This document shows, piece after piece, positions 54,755 to 62,546 of a stretch of DNA of 64,000 nucleotides. Below the pieces are notes generated by a model. It saw only the letters and a program-made list of their open reading frames with translations, did not search any database and had not been told where the DNA came from. This DNA comes from Caulobacter vibrioides (GTDB taxonomy: Bacteria; Pseudomonadota; Alphaproteobacteria; Caulobacterales; Caulobacteraceae), in assembly GCF_002310375.3 (NCBI RefSeq), contig NZ_CP023315.3, positions 1,860,001 through 1,924,000 of the forward strand. The letters run 5' to 3'. Position numbers and translations under genes: made by a program. How positions within the stretch are numbered: position 1 is the stretch's first letter; the number at the start of each line of letters is the position of its first letter.

Positions 54755-57628
54755 ATGATTTCGAAGACTTGGACCTGGTTTGGCTCAGCCTCCGCAGCCG
54801 CCCTGTTGGCGGCGCCGGCCGAGCAGCCCACTCTGGCCATTCCGGCCGGTGACCTGGCTTCGGCACTGCCGAGCTTCTCGCGGGCCACGGGCCTGCAGGT
54901 CCTGGCCGATCCTGCCTTGCTGAACGGCAAGCAAACCGAAGGCGTGCGCGGCCAGTTCGACCCCGAGCGCGGCTTGACCCAGCTGCTGCGGGGCACCGGC
55001 CTGACCTTCGTCCGCAACGGTGGCGCTGCGATCCTGCGCCCGGTCGCCCAGAAGGTCTCCAAGGCGCCGACATCGGTTGCGACGCCGGTCGCTCGCGCCG
55101 AGGCCGTCCCGGCGCAAACGGACGAAGCGACCACGATTGAGGAGCTGGTCGTCACCGGCGGCTTCGCCAACTCCCTTGCTCGCGCCCTGAACGACAAGCG
55201 CAAAGCCGCCAATGTGGTGGACGCCATCTCGGCCGAGGACATCGGCAAGTTCCCGTCCAACAATATCGCCGAGGCCTTGCAGCGCGTGCCGGGCGTGGCG
55301 ATCACCCGCGATCGGGGCGAGGGCCTGTTCGTCCGGGTCCGTGGCCTTGGGCCCAACTTTCAGATCGTCACGCTGAACGGCCGCAGCGCCGCGGTGAACG
55401 AGAACATGCGCGACAGCGGTCAGAGCGGGCGCCAGTTCCGCTTCGACACCTTGCCGTCGGAACTCGTGGCCGGCGTCGAGGTGGGAAAGACGCCGCTGGC
55501 CTCGCTGGACGAGGGCGCGATCGGCGGCGTCGTCGACATCAAGACCTCCCGGCCGCTGGACCTGGGTCGCACCACCCTGGCCCTGTCGGCCACCGCCAGC
55601 CGGCCCGAGCTGGCTGATACGACCGATCCGCGCCTCTCCGCCCTCGCCAGTTGGACCAACGCAGCGGGCACCTTCGGCGTCCTGGCGGCCGCCGTCTATG
55701 ATCAGCGCACCTTGCGCCAAGACCGTATCACCGGCGTGGGCTGGAGCTATCCGAACGCCAGCACGACCTTGGGCAAAAACCTGATCGCGCAAGGCGTGAA
55801 CCTCTATGCGACCAACATCCGCCCGACCTTGGAGCGCGAGGACCGCGAGCGCCACGGCCTGGTCCTGTCAGCGCAGTACCGCCCCAGCGAAGCGACCGAG
55901 ATCACGCTTGACGCCAGCTACACCAAGCTCGACGACCACTATGACGAGCTGACCTATTCGGTCGACCCGGACCTCTCGACCCTGGTGGCGGGCTCGGCTG
56001 TGATCAACGATGGCGTCATGACCGGGGGCGTGGCGAACACCAACAGCCAGATCGGGCGTGAAGTTAGCGACCTGGCGCACGACAACATGATGATCGCCGG
56101 CAAGATCCGCCAAAGTCTGGAAGAGTGGACGATCACCGCCGACCTGGCCTACGCCCGGGCCTATTCGGAGACGTCCAAGCCGATCACCCGCACCCGCCTG
56201 CAGGGCCCGCTGGGCCAGACGAAGTTCAATCTGCCCAAGGCCGGCGACTCTCTGCCCGACGTCAAGCTGGTGACCGCAGACCTGAACAATCCGTCGCTGC
56301 TGCCGTTTCGCCGCATCGAATGGCGGGTCAATGACGCCACGGACGACGAGACCGCGCTGCAATTCGACGCGGAGCGGCCGGTCAGCTTGGGAGCGGTCAA
56401 CCGTGTTCAGTTCGGCGTCAAGTTCCGCGAGCGTTCGCGGTCCTATAACCGCGCCGATATCAACTACACGACCAACCTGACCGGCAAGTTTTTCGGCGCG
56501 GACTACTTTGACCCGTTCCCCGTGAGCGACTTCCTGGGCGGGGTCGACGGCGGCGTGCCTTCGACCTGGGCCATGCCGGATCCGGCCGCCTTCTGGCCTT
56601 TGCGCGACCCGAACCAGAAGGGCACGGCTCGGGCGGACCAGCGTAACTCGTACAGCGTGTCCGAGAAGATCGCAGCGGGCTACGCCCTCGGCGACATCGA
56701 CACCAGCCTGTTCGGCGCGGCGCTGCGCGGTCAGGTCGGCGTGCGGGTGGCGCAAACCAAACAGATCTCGTCCGGCCACGCCGACAACGGCACGGCCGCG
56801 CTGCCCGTCCGTTTCGAGAAGACCTATACCGACGTGCTGCCGACCGCCAATTTCGCCCTGGAGTTGACCGGCAATCTGCAGGCCCGCGTGGCCGCGGCCA
56901 AGGTGATTACCCGGCCGTCGCTGGCGGATCTGGCGCCGCGTCTGACCCTGAATTCGGGGACCCAGCTGACGGCGGTAGGCGGCAATCCGCTGCTCAAGCC
57001 GTTTGACGCCTGGCAGTACGACGCGACCTTGGAGTGGTATTTCGCCCCCGGCAGTGCGCTGATCGGCGGTGTCTTCTACAAGGACATCACCACCTTCGTT
57101 TACAGCCAGAAGACCAACATCGTCGTCGATGGCCAGACCTATGTGCTGACGTCACCGACCAATGGCGGCAACGCGAAGATCAAGGGGCTGGAACTGGCCT
57201 ACCAGCATCTGTTCAAGCAGCTGCCGGCCCCGTTCGACGGTCTGGGCTTCCTAGCCAACTATACCTACACCGACACCGAAGCGACCTACTCGCCGACCTT
57301 GAAGGACGAGATGGTCAATGTCGCCAAGAACAGCTTCAACGTGACGGCCTTCTACGAGAAGGAGCGCTTCGCCGCGCGCGCCAGCTACAGCTGGGTCGAC
57401 GATGTTCTGCAGGACGTCGGCGGGGCAGGTCTGTCGGCGCTGAACGACAAGGCGTTCGGCTCGCTGGACGCCAGCGTCAGCTACAAGATCACGCCGCAGA
57501 TCACGGCGGCGATCGAGGGGCAGAACCTGACGAGCGCCGCGCAGTGGCAGTTCATCAAGGGCGGCTGGTTTGGCGGATATACGAACTATGGCCGCACGCT
57601 CAGCTTTGGTCTGCGGGCCAAGTTCTAG
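54755..57628 (+). CDS. TonB-dependent receptor with STN signalling domain (TonB-Xanth-Caul type)
   Basis: A 957-residue outer-membrane transducer. Residues 1-25 form a signal peptide. An STN domain (about 30-105; LASALPSFSRATGLQVLADP) interacts with FecR. The plug has the TonB-Xanth-Caul pattern VVDAISAEDIGKFPSNNIAEA with RVRGLGPNFQIVTLNGR and GGVVDIKTSRPLDLG. The 22-strand barrel ends YGRTLSFGLRAKF. Such receptors in Caulobacter import carbohydrates and phosphate- or iron-related compounds. The STN plus FecI-FecR pair indicates self-induced transcription. The substrate may be that of the metallohydrolase downstream (inference). Confidence 0.93.
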   Translation: MISKTWTWFGSASAAALLAAPAEQPTLAIPAGDLASALPSFSRATGLQVLADPALLNGKQTEGVRGQFDPERGLTQLLRGTGLTFVRNGGAAILRPVAQKVSKAPTSVATPVARAEAVPAQTDEATTIEELVVTGGFANSLARALNDKRKAANVVDAISAEDIGKFPSNNIAEALQRVPGVAITRDRGEGLFVRVRGLGPNFQIVTLNGRSAAVNENMRDSGQSGRQFRFDTLPSELVAGVEVGKTPLASLDEGAIGGVVDIKTSRPLDLGRTTLALSATASRPELADTTDPRLSALASWTNAAGTFGVLAAAVYDQRTLRQDRITGVGWSYPNASTTLGKNLIAQGVNLYATNIRPTLEREDRERHGLVLSAQYRPSEATEITLDASYTKLDDHYDELTYSVDPDLSTLVAGSAVINDGVMTGGVANTNSQIGREVSDLAHDNMMIAGKIRQSLEEWTITADLAYARAYSETSKPITRTRLQGPLGQTKFNLPKAGDSLPDVKLVTADLNNPSLLPFRRIEWRVNDATDDETALQFDAERPVSLGAVNRVQFGVKFRERSRSYNRADINYTTNLTGKFFGADYFDPFPVSDFLGGVDGGVPSTWAMPDPAAFWPLRDPNQKGTARADQRNSYSVSEKIAAGYALGDIDTSLFGAALRGQVGVRVAQTKQISSGHADNGTAALPVRFEKTYTDVLPTANFALELTGNLQARVAAAKVITRPSLADLAPRLTLNSGTQLTAVGGNPLLKPFDAWQYDATLEWYFAPGSALIGGVFYKDITTFVYSQKTNIVVDGQTYVLTSPTNGGNAKIKGLELAYQHLFKQLPAPFDGLGFLANYTYTDTEATYSPTLKDEMVNVAKNSFNVTAFYEKERFAARASYSWVDDVLQDVGGAGLSALNDKAFGSLDASVSYKITPQITAAIEGQNLTSAAQWQFIKGGWFGGYTNYGRTLSFGLRAKF

Positions 57629-57656
57629 CCTGCTTCCCAGCCCTTGTTGGTTCAGA

Positions 57657-57684
57657 CTGGCCCGTGCGTCGCCGCACGGGCCAG
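57657..57684 (+). terminator. Strong hairpin after the TonB receptor gene
   Basis: A perfect 12-bp stem CTGGCCCGTGCG/CGCACGGGCCAG with loop TCGC, 29 bases after the receptor stop. No T-tract follows, so it may act as a transcript 3' stabiliser or partial terminator, lowering expression of the downstream metallohydrolase. Confidence 0.55.
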
Positions 57685-57733
57685 CGTCCGCAAACGCGGT
57701 GAAACTGTCACAACCGCAGGCTAGGACGTCACC

Positions 57734-59251
57734 ATGTCCATGATCTCTTCGAAGACGCGCCAAGGCCTCCTATGCGCCGCGGTCGTGATGACCCTTTTGA
57801 CGGATGCGGCGGGGACCACGGCCTTCGCCCATCCTGGGCACTCTGTGGAGCCTGTGGCCCCAGCCCAACGCGCGTCGCGGCCGGTCAAGGCCTCTGAGCG
57901 CCGCTGGCTGGCTGGCGACCACCATGTCCACAGCTGGTTCAGCGTCTCGTTGAAGCCCAGCGCCGATCCGTCGCAGCCGCCGATCCTGGTCAAGGCGGGC
58001 GACGCGGTTAATCCGATCACCGTCAACGCCCGCATGGCCGCCAAGCACGGCCTGGCCTGGATGGTCGCCACCGATCACGGCGGCCCGAACCACTCGAAAC
58101 TGAATCGCGACGAGGCCTATCCCGAACTGCTGCGTGCGCGCGTCGAGACGCCGGCCGTCCTGCAATTCTGGGGCATGGAACTGGACACGCCCGGGGCGGA
58201 GCATTCCAGCTTGATCCTGCCGCGCTCGGCCGCAGAGCGTGATGCGTTGTTCGGGATCGAAAGCCGCTATAACCGGCGCGAGCCTTGGCCTGCCGATGCG
58301 TCGCGCGATCAAGAGTCCTTCATGCTCGACGCCCTGCGTCACATGAAGGCTTTGGAAAAGCCTCCCGTGGTGATCGCCAATCACCCGTCCAGGTCGGCCA
58401 CCGGCGTTGGCCGATATGGGCTGGTCTCTCCATCCGAGCTTCGGAACTGGAACGACACCGCGCCAGATGTCGCCGTCGGCATGGAGGGTGCGCCGGGTCA
58501 CCAGGCGTCGAGCCTGAAGCCCGACGGCTCCCTGAAGCCGCAGGGCGACCGGGGCGGCTATTCGCGCGCTCCGACCATGGGGGGCTTCGACCAGATGACC
58601 GCCAAGCTGGGCGGTTTCTGGGACGCCATGCTGGGCGAGGGGCGCCGCTGGTGGGTCACCTCGACCTCGGACTCACACCGCCACTACACGGACGGCGGCG
58701 ATGACTTCTGGCCTGGCGAGTATTCCAAGACCTATGTGAAGGCCGCCCACACCTATGACGACGTGCTGGATGGCCTGCGTAACGGTCGCATCTTCGTGAC
58801 GCTGGGCGATCTGGTCTCGGAGGTCGAGGTGACCGCGAGCGCCGCCGGCGCCAAGGCCGATATCGGCGGTCGTCTGGAGGTCCCGGCCGGCTCGGATGTC
58901 ACGGTCGTGATCCGCGTGCGCGATCCCGCCGGCAAGAACTTTGGCGGCTTTTCGCCCAGCGTCGCCCGCATCGACCTGATCCAGGGCGACATCGTGGGCC
59001 CCGCAAGCGATCGCGCGCTGGACGCCAACCCGACCACGCGCGTCGTGCGCGCCTTCACGCCGTCTTCCTGGGCGCGCGAAGGCGAGACGCTGTCGATGGT
59101 CCATGTGCTCAAGAACGTTCGCGGCCCGACCTACATCCGCGTCCGCGGGACGAACGGCGCAGAAGGCGAACCGCAGCCAGATCCGCTGGGCGAGGACCCG
59201 TGGTCTGACCTGTGGTTCTACGCCAATCCGGTCTTCATCGTCACCAAGTAG
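57734..59251 (+). CDS. Secreted PHP-like / CehA-type metallohydrolase
   Basis: A 505-residue exported hydrolase. Signal: GLLCAAVVMTLLTDAAG...FAHPGH. PHP-domain-like metal motifs occur in order: DHHVHSWFS, ATDHGGPNH, a conserved Glu in WGMELDTPG, IANHPSRS and STSDSHRHYT. This is the polymerase and histidinol phosphatase-like fold used by CehA/McbA carbamate and phosphoester hydrolases; the substrate may be a phosphoester or carbamate. It follows the TonB receptor and hairpin, suggesting that the transported compound or its precursor is its substrate. Start ATG 57734. Confidence 0.8.
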   Translation: MSMISSKTRQGLLCAAVVMTLLTDAAGTTAFAHPGHSVEPVAPAQRASRPVKASERRWLAGDHHVHSWFSVSLKPSADPSQPPILVKAGDAVNPITVNARMAAKHGLAWMVATDHGGPNHSKLNRDEAYPELLRARVETPAVLQFWGMELDTPGAEHSSLILPRSAAERDALFGIESRYNRREPWPADASRDQESFMLDALRHMKALEKPPVVIANHPSRSATGVGRYGLVSPSELRNWNDTAPDVAVGMEGAPGHQASSLKPDGSLKPQGDRGGYSRAPTMGGFDQMTAKLGGFWDAMLGEGRRWWVTSTSDSHRHYTDGGDDFWPGEYSKTYVKAAHTYDDVLDGLRNGRIFVTLGDLVSEVEVTASAAGAKADIGGRLEVPAGSDVTVVIRVRDPAGKNFGGFSPSVARIDLIQGDIVGPASDRALDANPTTRVVRAFTPSSWAREGETLSMVHVLKNVRGPTYIRVRGTNGAEGEPQPDPLGEDPWSDLWFYANPVFIVTK

Positions 59252-59268
59252 GCCGGGTCAGCCGCCGC

Positions 59269-60447
59269 CTAGGAGGCGCCAGCTTTACGAACCGGCCGAA
59301 CACCCGCCTCGCGAAGCGCGGCGATCGTCGGAAAGCCGTCCACGGCCATGAGCAGGTCAAGTTCGGCGAGGATGCACTTCAGGACGTGGACAACGCCGTC
59401 CACGCCGCCTGCGGCGAGGCCATAGGCGTAAGGGCGACCAATCCCGACCGCGCGGGCGCCCATCGCCAGCGCCTTGGCGGCGTCCGAACCCGATCGGACC
59501 CCGGAGTCGAACAATACGGGCGTCTCGCCGCTGGCGGCGACCACGTCTTCCAGCAGATCGATCGCGGCGATCCCCCCGTTGGCTTGGCGTCCGCCGTGGT
59601 TGGAACAGAAGACGCCGTCCATCCCCAGATCCACCGCGCGGCGCGCATCGTCGGGGTGGCAGATGCCCTTCAGGACGATCGGCAGTTTGGTGACCGATCT
59701 CAGCCAGGGCAGATCTTCCCAGGTCAGGGTCTTGCCGAAGAGGCCGCCCCAGGTGCGGATGGCTGTGGCCGGGTCCTTGGCTACCGGGCGGCCCAGAAGG
59801 GCGAGGAAGCGCGGGTCGGTGAAGTAGTTCTGCAGGACATGGCCCCGCAGCTGGGGGAAGTTTGCGTCGTTGAGATCGCGCGGCCGCCAGCCCGTCACCC
59901 AGGTATCCAGGGTCACCACAAGCGCCTTGAAGCCGGCGGTCTCGGCGCGTCGGATCAGGCTTTCGGCGAGTTCGCGGTCTTTGGGCGTGTAGAGCTGAAA
60001 AAAGCCAGTTCCGTCGCCGAGCGCCGCGCCGACCGCCTCGATCGGATCATTGGCAAGGGTGGAGGCCATGACGGGAACCCCCGTGCGCTGGGCGGCCACC
60101 GCGGTGGCGATGTCCCCGTGTCCGTCCTGAGCGCACATGCCGATCACCCCGATGGGGCTCATGAACAGCGGGGTGGGCAGCTTGAGGCCAAAGAGCTCGA
60201 TCGACAGGTCGCGCTTGGACGCATCGACCAGCATTCGCGGCACGACGCCCCAGTCGTGGAAGGCCTCGGCGTTGCGGCGCTGGGTGAATTCGTCGCCACA
60301 GCCGCCCTGCACATAGCTGAGCAGATCGGGCGACATGGCGGCGCTCGCCCGCGCCTCCAAGGTCTTGAAGTCGACGGGCCATTTGGGACGAACGCCCTGC
60401 AGGCCGGCGCCATAGATCTCGTTCTGATAGTCGCCGCAATGGGCCAT
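59269..60447 (-). CDS. FMN-dependent alpha-hydroxy-acid oxidising enzyme (lactate 2-monooxygenase-like)
   Basis: A 392-residue enzyme of the lactate oxidase/glycolate oxidase family. FMN-binding parts are PLFMSPIGVIGM, FFQLYTPKD and VLFDSGVRSGSDAAKALAMG. Active-site His and Arg are in the SNHGGRQANGG signature (others read SNHGGRQL). The extended N-terminus and insertion (DLNDANFPQLRGHVLQNY) match the lactate 2-monooxygenase-like subfamily rather than LldD. It oxidises a small alpha-hydroxy acid. Leftward with aroG upstream of it; about 167 bases separate them. Confidence 0.87.
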   Translation of the reverse strand: MAHCGDYQNEIYGAGLQGVRPKWPVDFKTLEARASAAMSPDLLSYVQGGCGDEFTQRRNAEAFHDWGVVPRMLVDASKRDLSIELFGLKLPTPLFMSPIGVIGMCAQDGHGDIATAVAAQRTGVPVMASTLANDPIEAVGAALGDGTGFFQLYTPKDRELAESLIRRAETAGFKALVVTLDTWVTGWRPRDLNDANFPQLRGHVLQNYFTDPRFLALLGRPVAKDPATAIRTWGGLFGKTLTWEDLPWLRSVTKLPIVLKGICHPDDARRAVDLGMDGVFCSNHGGRQANGGIAAIDLLEDVVAASGETPVLFDSGVRSGSDAAKALAMGARAVGIGRPYAYGLAAGGVDGVVHVLKCILAELDLLMAVDGFPTIAALREAGVRPVRKAGAS

Positions 60448-60573
60448 GGAGCGAGCCTCCCGCGTGGTTCTTCTTTGCTCCTGCGCACTCTAGCGCGCCA
60501 AACGCATGTTTGAAGGGCGCTTGGAGGTGGCGCGGAAGGTTTCAGGCCCGCCGCGCCCGCCGAGGGCCAGGGA

Positions 60574-60605
60574 GCGCCCCCGAAGTGTTCCCACCTCAGG
60601 GGCGC
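60574..60605 (-). terminator. Possible hairpin after the DAHP synthase gene
   Basis: GCGCCCC (60574-60580) and GGGGCGC (60599-60605) pair over an 18-base loop just past the end of the DAHP synthase gene. No T-tract. Weak evidence. Confidence 0.35.
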
Positions 60606-60614
60606 CTTGAAGAG

Positions 60615-61712
60615 TTAGACGTTACGCGCCTGACGGCCCGCGCGCACGGCGTCCGCCAAGGCATCCAGGAGCCGGACCGAGGTGTCCCAGTCGACGCAGG
60701 CGTCGGTGACCGACTGGCCATAGGTCAGGGACTGACCGGGCACGATATCCTGCCGACCCGCCACGAGATTGCTCTCGATCATCACGCCCATGATCGGCGA
60801 CGCGCCGGTCGCAACTTGCGCGCAGACGTCGGCGATCACGGCGGGCTGGTTCTCGTGGTTCTTGCCGCTGTTGGCGTGACTGACATCGACCATGATGCGG
60901 GCCGGCAACCCGGCCTTGGTCAGGACCTCGGCGGCGGCGGCGACGCTGGCGGTGTCGTAGTTCGGGGTCTTGCCGCCACGCAGCACCAGGTGACAGTCGC
61001 CATTGCCGGTCGTGGTGGCGATCGCCGCGCGCCCTTCCTTGGTGACCGCCAGGAAGTGGTGGGGCTGGCTTGCGGCGGTCACGGCGTCGACGGCGATCTT
61101 CACATCGCCGTTGGTGCCGTTCTTGAAGCCGACCGGACACGAGAGGCCTGACGCCAGTTCGCGGTGGATCTGGCTCTCGGTGGTGCGGGCCCCGATCGCG
61201 CCCCAGGCCACGAGGTCGGCGATGTACTGCGGCGTGGTGACGTCCAGGAACTCGCAGGCGGCCGGCAGGCCCTGCGCGCTGACGTCCAGCAGAACGCGTC
61301 GCGCCAGGCGCAGGCCGTCATTGATACGGAAGCCGCCGTCCAGGCCAGGGTCGTTGATCAGGCCCTTCCAGCCCACGGTCGTGCGCGGCTTTTCGAAATA
61401 GACGCGCATGATCACCTCCAGCTCGCCAGAATGGCGCTCGCGTTCGGCCGCCAGGCGGCGGGCGTAATCGATCGCCGCCTTGGGGTCGTGAATGGAGCAG
61501 GGGCCGATCACGACGACGAGGCGATCATCCTGGCCTTGCAGGATCTGATGAACCGCCTGGCGCGCTCCGCCGACGATCTCGGCCACCGACGAGGTGGCCG
61601 GCGCTTCGCCGATAACCTGGGCGGGCGGGTTCAGGGTCTGGAGCTTCTCGATACGCAGATCGTCGGTCGGGACGGGCAGGGTGACGAGTTGGGCGGTGGA
61701 CGTGGAAGGCAT
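60615..61712 (-). CDS. aroG: 3-deoxy-7-phosphoheptulonate synthase, type I (DAHP synthase)
   Basis: First enzyme of the shikimate pathway: condenses phosphoenolpyruvate and erythrose-4-phosphate to DAHP. The 365-residue protein matches the AroF/G/H length and motifs: VVVIGPCSIHDPKAAIDYA, KPRTTVGWKGLINDPGLDG, EFLDVTTPQYIADLVAWGAIGARTTESQ and MVDVSHANSGKNHENQ. The ATG at 61712 has GGAG 8 bases upstream. A leader ORF and terminator upstream indicate attenuation (see the entries at 61750-61891). Confidence 0.95.
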   Translation of the reverse strand: MPSTSTAQLVTLPVPTDDLRIEKLQTLNPPAQVIGEAPATSSVAEIVGGARQAVHQILQGQDDRLVVVIGPCSIHDPKAAIDYARRLAAERERHSGELEVIMRVYFEKPRTTVGWKGLINDPGLDGGFRINDGLRLARRVLLDVSAQGLPAACEFLDVTTPQYIADLVAWGAIGARTTESQIHRELASGLSCPVGFKNGTNGDVKIAVDAVTAASQPHHFLAVTKEGRAAIATTTGNGDCHLVLRGGKTPNYDTASVAAAAEVLTKAGLPARIMVDVSHANSGKNHENQPAVIADVCAQVATGASPIMGVMIESNLVAGRQDIVPGQSLTYGQSVTDACVDWDTSVRLLDALADAVRAGRQARNV

Positions 61713-61749
61713 TGGCGCGACTCCGGAAACCTGGAGGTCCGGCGGCCAT

Positions 61750-61782
61750 CAAAAAAGCCGCCCGGGAGACCCCTGGCGGCTG
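61750..61782 (-). terminator. Attenuator terminator upstream of aroG
   Basis: On the minus strand AGCCGCC (61781-61775) pairs with GGCGGCT (61762-61756), with an inner GGG/CCC pair, followed immediately by TTTTTT (61756-61751, the first T also closing the stem). It is an intrinsic terminator inside the leader, 37 bases before the aroG start. Its 5' arm can alternatively pair with 61832-61841. Confidence 0.8.
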
Positions 61783-61841
61783 GTGAAGACATTCGATGGC
61801 GCTGATCTCAGGCCAAACGATCCCCTCCCGGCGCCAGAGGC
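61769..61841 (-). promoter_or_regulatory. Antiterminator pairing in the aroG leader
   Basis: GCCTCTGGCG (61841-61832), immediately after the aromatic codons, is complementary (with one G-U and one closing G-U pair) to CGCCAGGGGT (61778-61769), the 5' half of the terminator stem. A ribosome stalled at the aromatic codons would leave this segment free and let it pre-empt the terminator. Inferred by hand pairing. Confidence 0.65.
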
Positions 61842-61891
61842 GTCGGATAGCTAAAATACCAAAAATGCTGTTGGCAGGTGGCGAGGGTCAT
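61808..61891 (-). CDS. aroG leader peptide rich in aromatic residues
   Basis: A 27-codon frame from ATG 61891 to TGA (61810-61808). It begins MTLATCQQ, continues HFWYFSY and ends PGGDRLA. Within seven codons it has TTT, TGG, TAT, TTT and TAT: two Phe, one Trp, two Tyr. The stop lies 26 bases before the terminator stem. A longer in-frame start at 61912 (MCLGSDP) is possible. Expected role: stalling when charged aromatic tRNAs are scarce. No strong ribosome site is seen. Confidence 0.75.
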   Translation of the reverse strand: MTLATCQQHFWYFSYPTPLAPGGDRLA

Positions 61892-61970
61892 CGGGTCAGA
61901 GCCTAGACACATGATGGGTGGATGTCACGCTCCCAAGTTCGTTTTGCGACGCTTGCGGCTTGGGGCGCCG

Positions 61971-61996
61971 GAGAGCCCGTCCGAAGACGGGCTCTC
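61971..61996 (-). terminator. UUCG-tetraloop hairpin after the 104-residue exported protein gene
   Basis: On the minus strand GAGAGCCCGTC-TTCG-GACGGGCTCTC is a perfect 11-bp stem capped by a C(UUCG)G tetraloop. It begins 8 bases past the gene's stop. No T-run follows, but it probably separates this transcript from the aroG leader. Confidence 0.6.
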
Positions 61997-62003
61997 GCCG
62001 AGC

Positions 62004-62318
62004 TTAGGGCTTGGCCGACAGCGCCTTGAGATCGGCGTCGACCTTGGCGACCATCTCGTTGGTGATTTGGCCTTCGGCGTAGGCCTGCAACTCTCGCAGG
62101 CTCATCGACTTGAATTGCTCGAAGGCGGGATGCTTTGCGAGCGTGGGCAGGGTCTTGTCCAGAGCCGCCTTGGCGGCGGGATCGGCGACCACCGACGCTA
62201 GCGGAGTGTCAGCGGAAAAGGCCTTTGCGGCGGCCGCCGCAGGCGGCGGCGAGGCGTTCTGGGCCAAGGCCGGCGTGGCCAGGAGAGCGGCGAGGACGAA
62301 GCCGGTCGCGATACGCAT
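62004..62318 (-). CDS. Small exported protein of unknown function
   Basis: A 104-residue protein with a clear signal peptide (MRIATGFVLAALLATPALAQ, cleavage after the AQ region). The mature part is Ala/Pro-rich, then helical: VADPAAKAALDKTLPTLAKH, SLRELQAYAEGQ and MVAKVDADLKALSA. ATG 62318 with GGAG upstream is chosen over a TTG three bases before. It resembles Caulobacterales small periplasmic helical proteins; no function known. Followed by the UUCG hairpin. Confidence 0.75.
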   Translation of the reverse strand: MRIATGFVLAALLATPALAQNASPPPAAAAAKAFSADTPLASVVADPAAKAALDKTLPTLAKHPAFEQFKSMSLRELQAYAEGQITNEMVAKVDADLKALSAKP

Positions 62319-62546
62319 CAAGGATGCTCCATTTCGAAAGAGGACTCACAGAGGACAGCAGTCTGACGCCTGCGGTCAAGTCCAGCCGTTAAGGTTCGAC
62401 AGGCGGGCGTGGGCAAAGCGACCGTCACGGGAATCGCGCGGAAGCTAGGTAGTTGTGCGTATGCGGCAAACTGTGCGCGGTCGCACGGAAGTCACCGACG
62501 GTTAATCCCTAGATTGAATACCTGTCTCAGGTTTTGAGGGGCGGCC

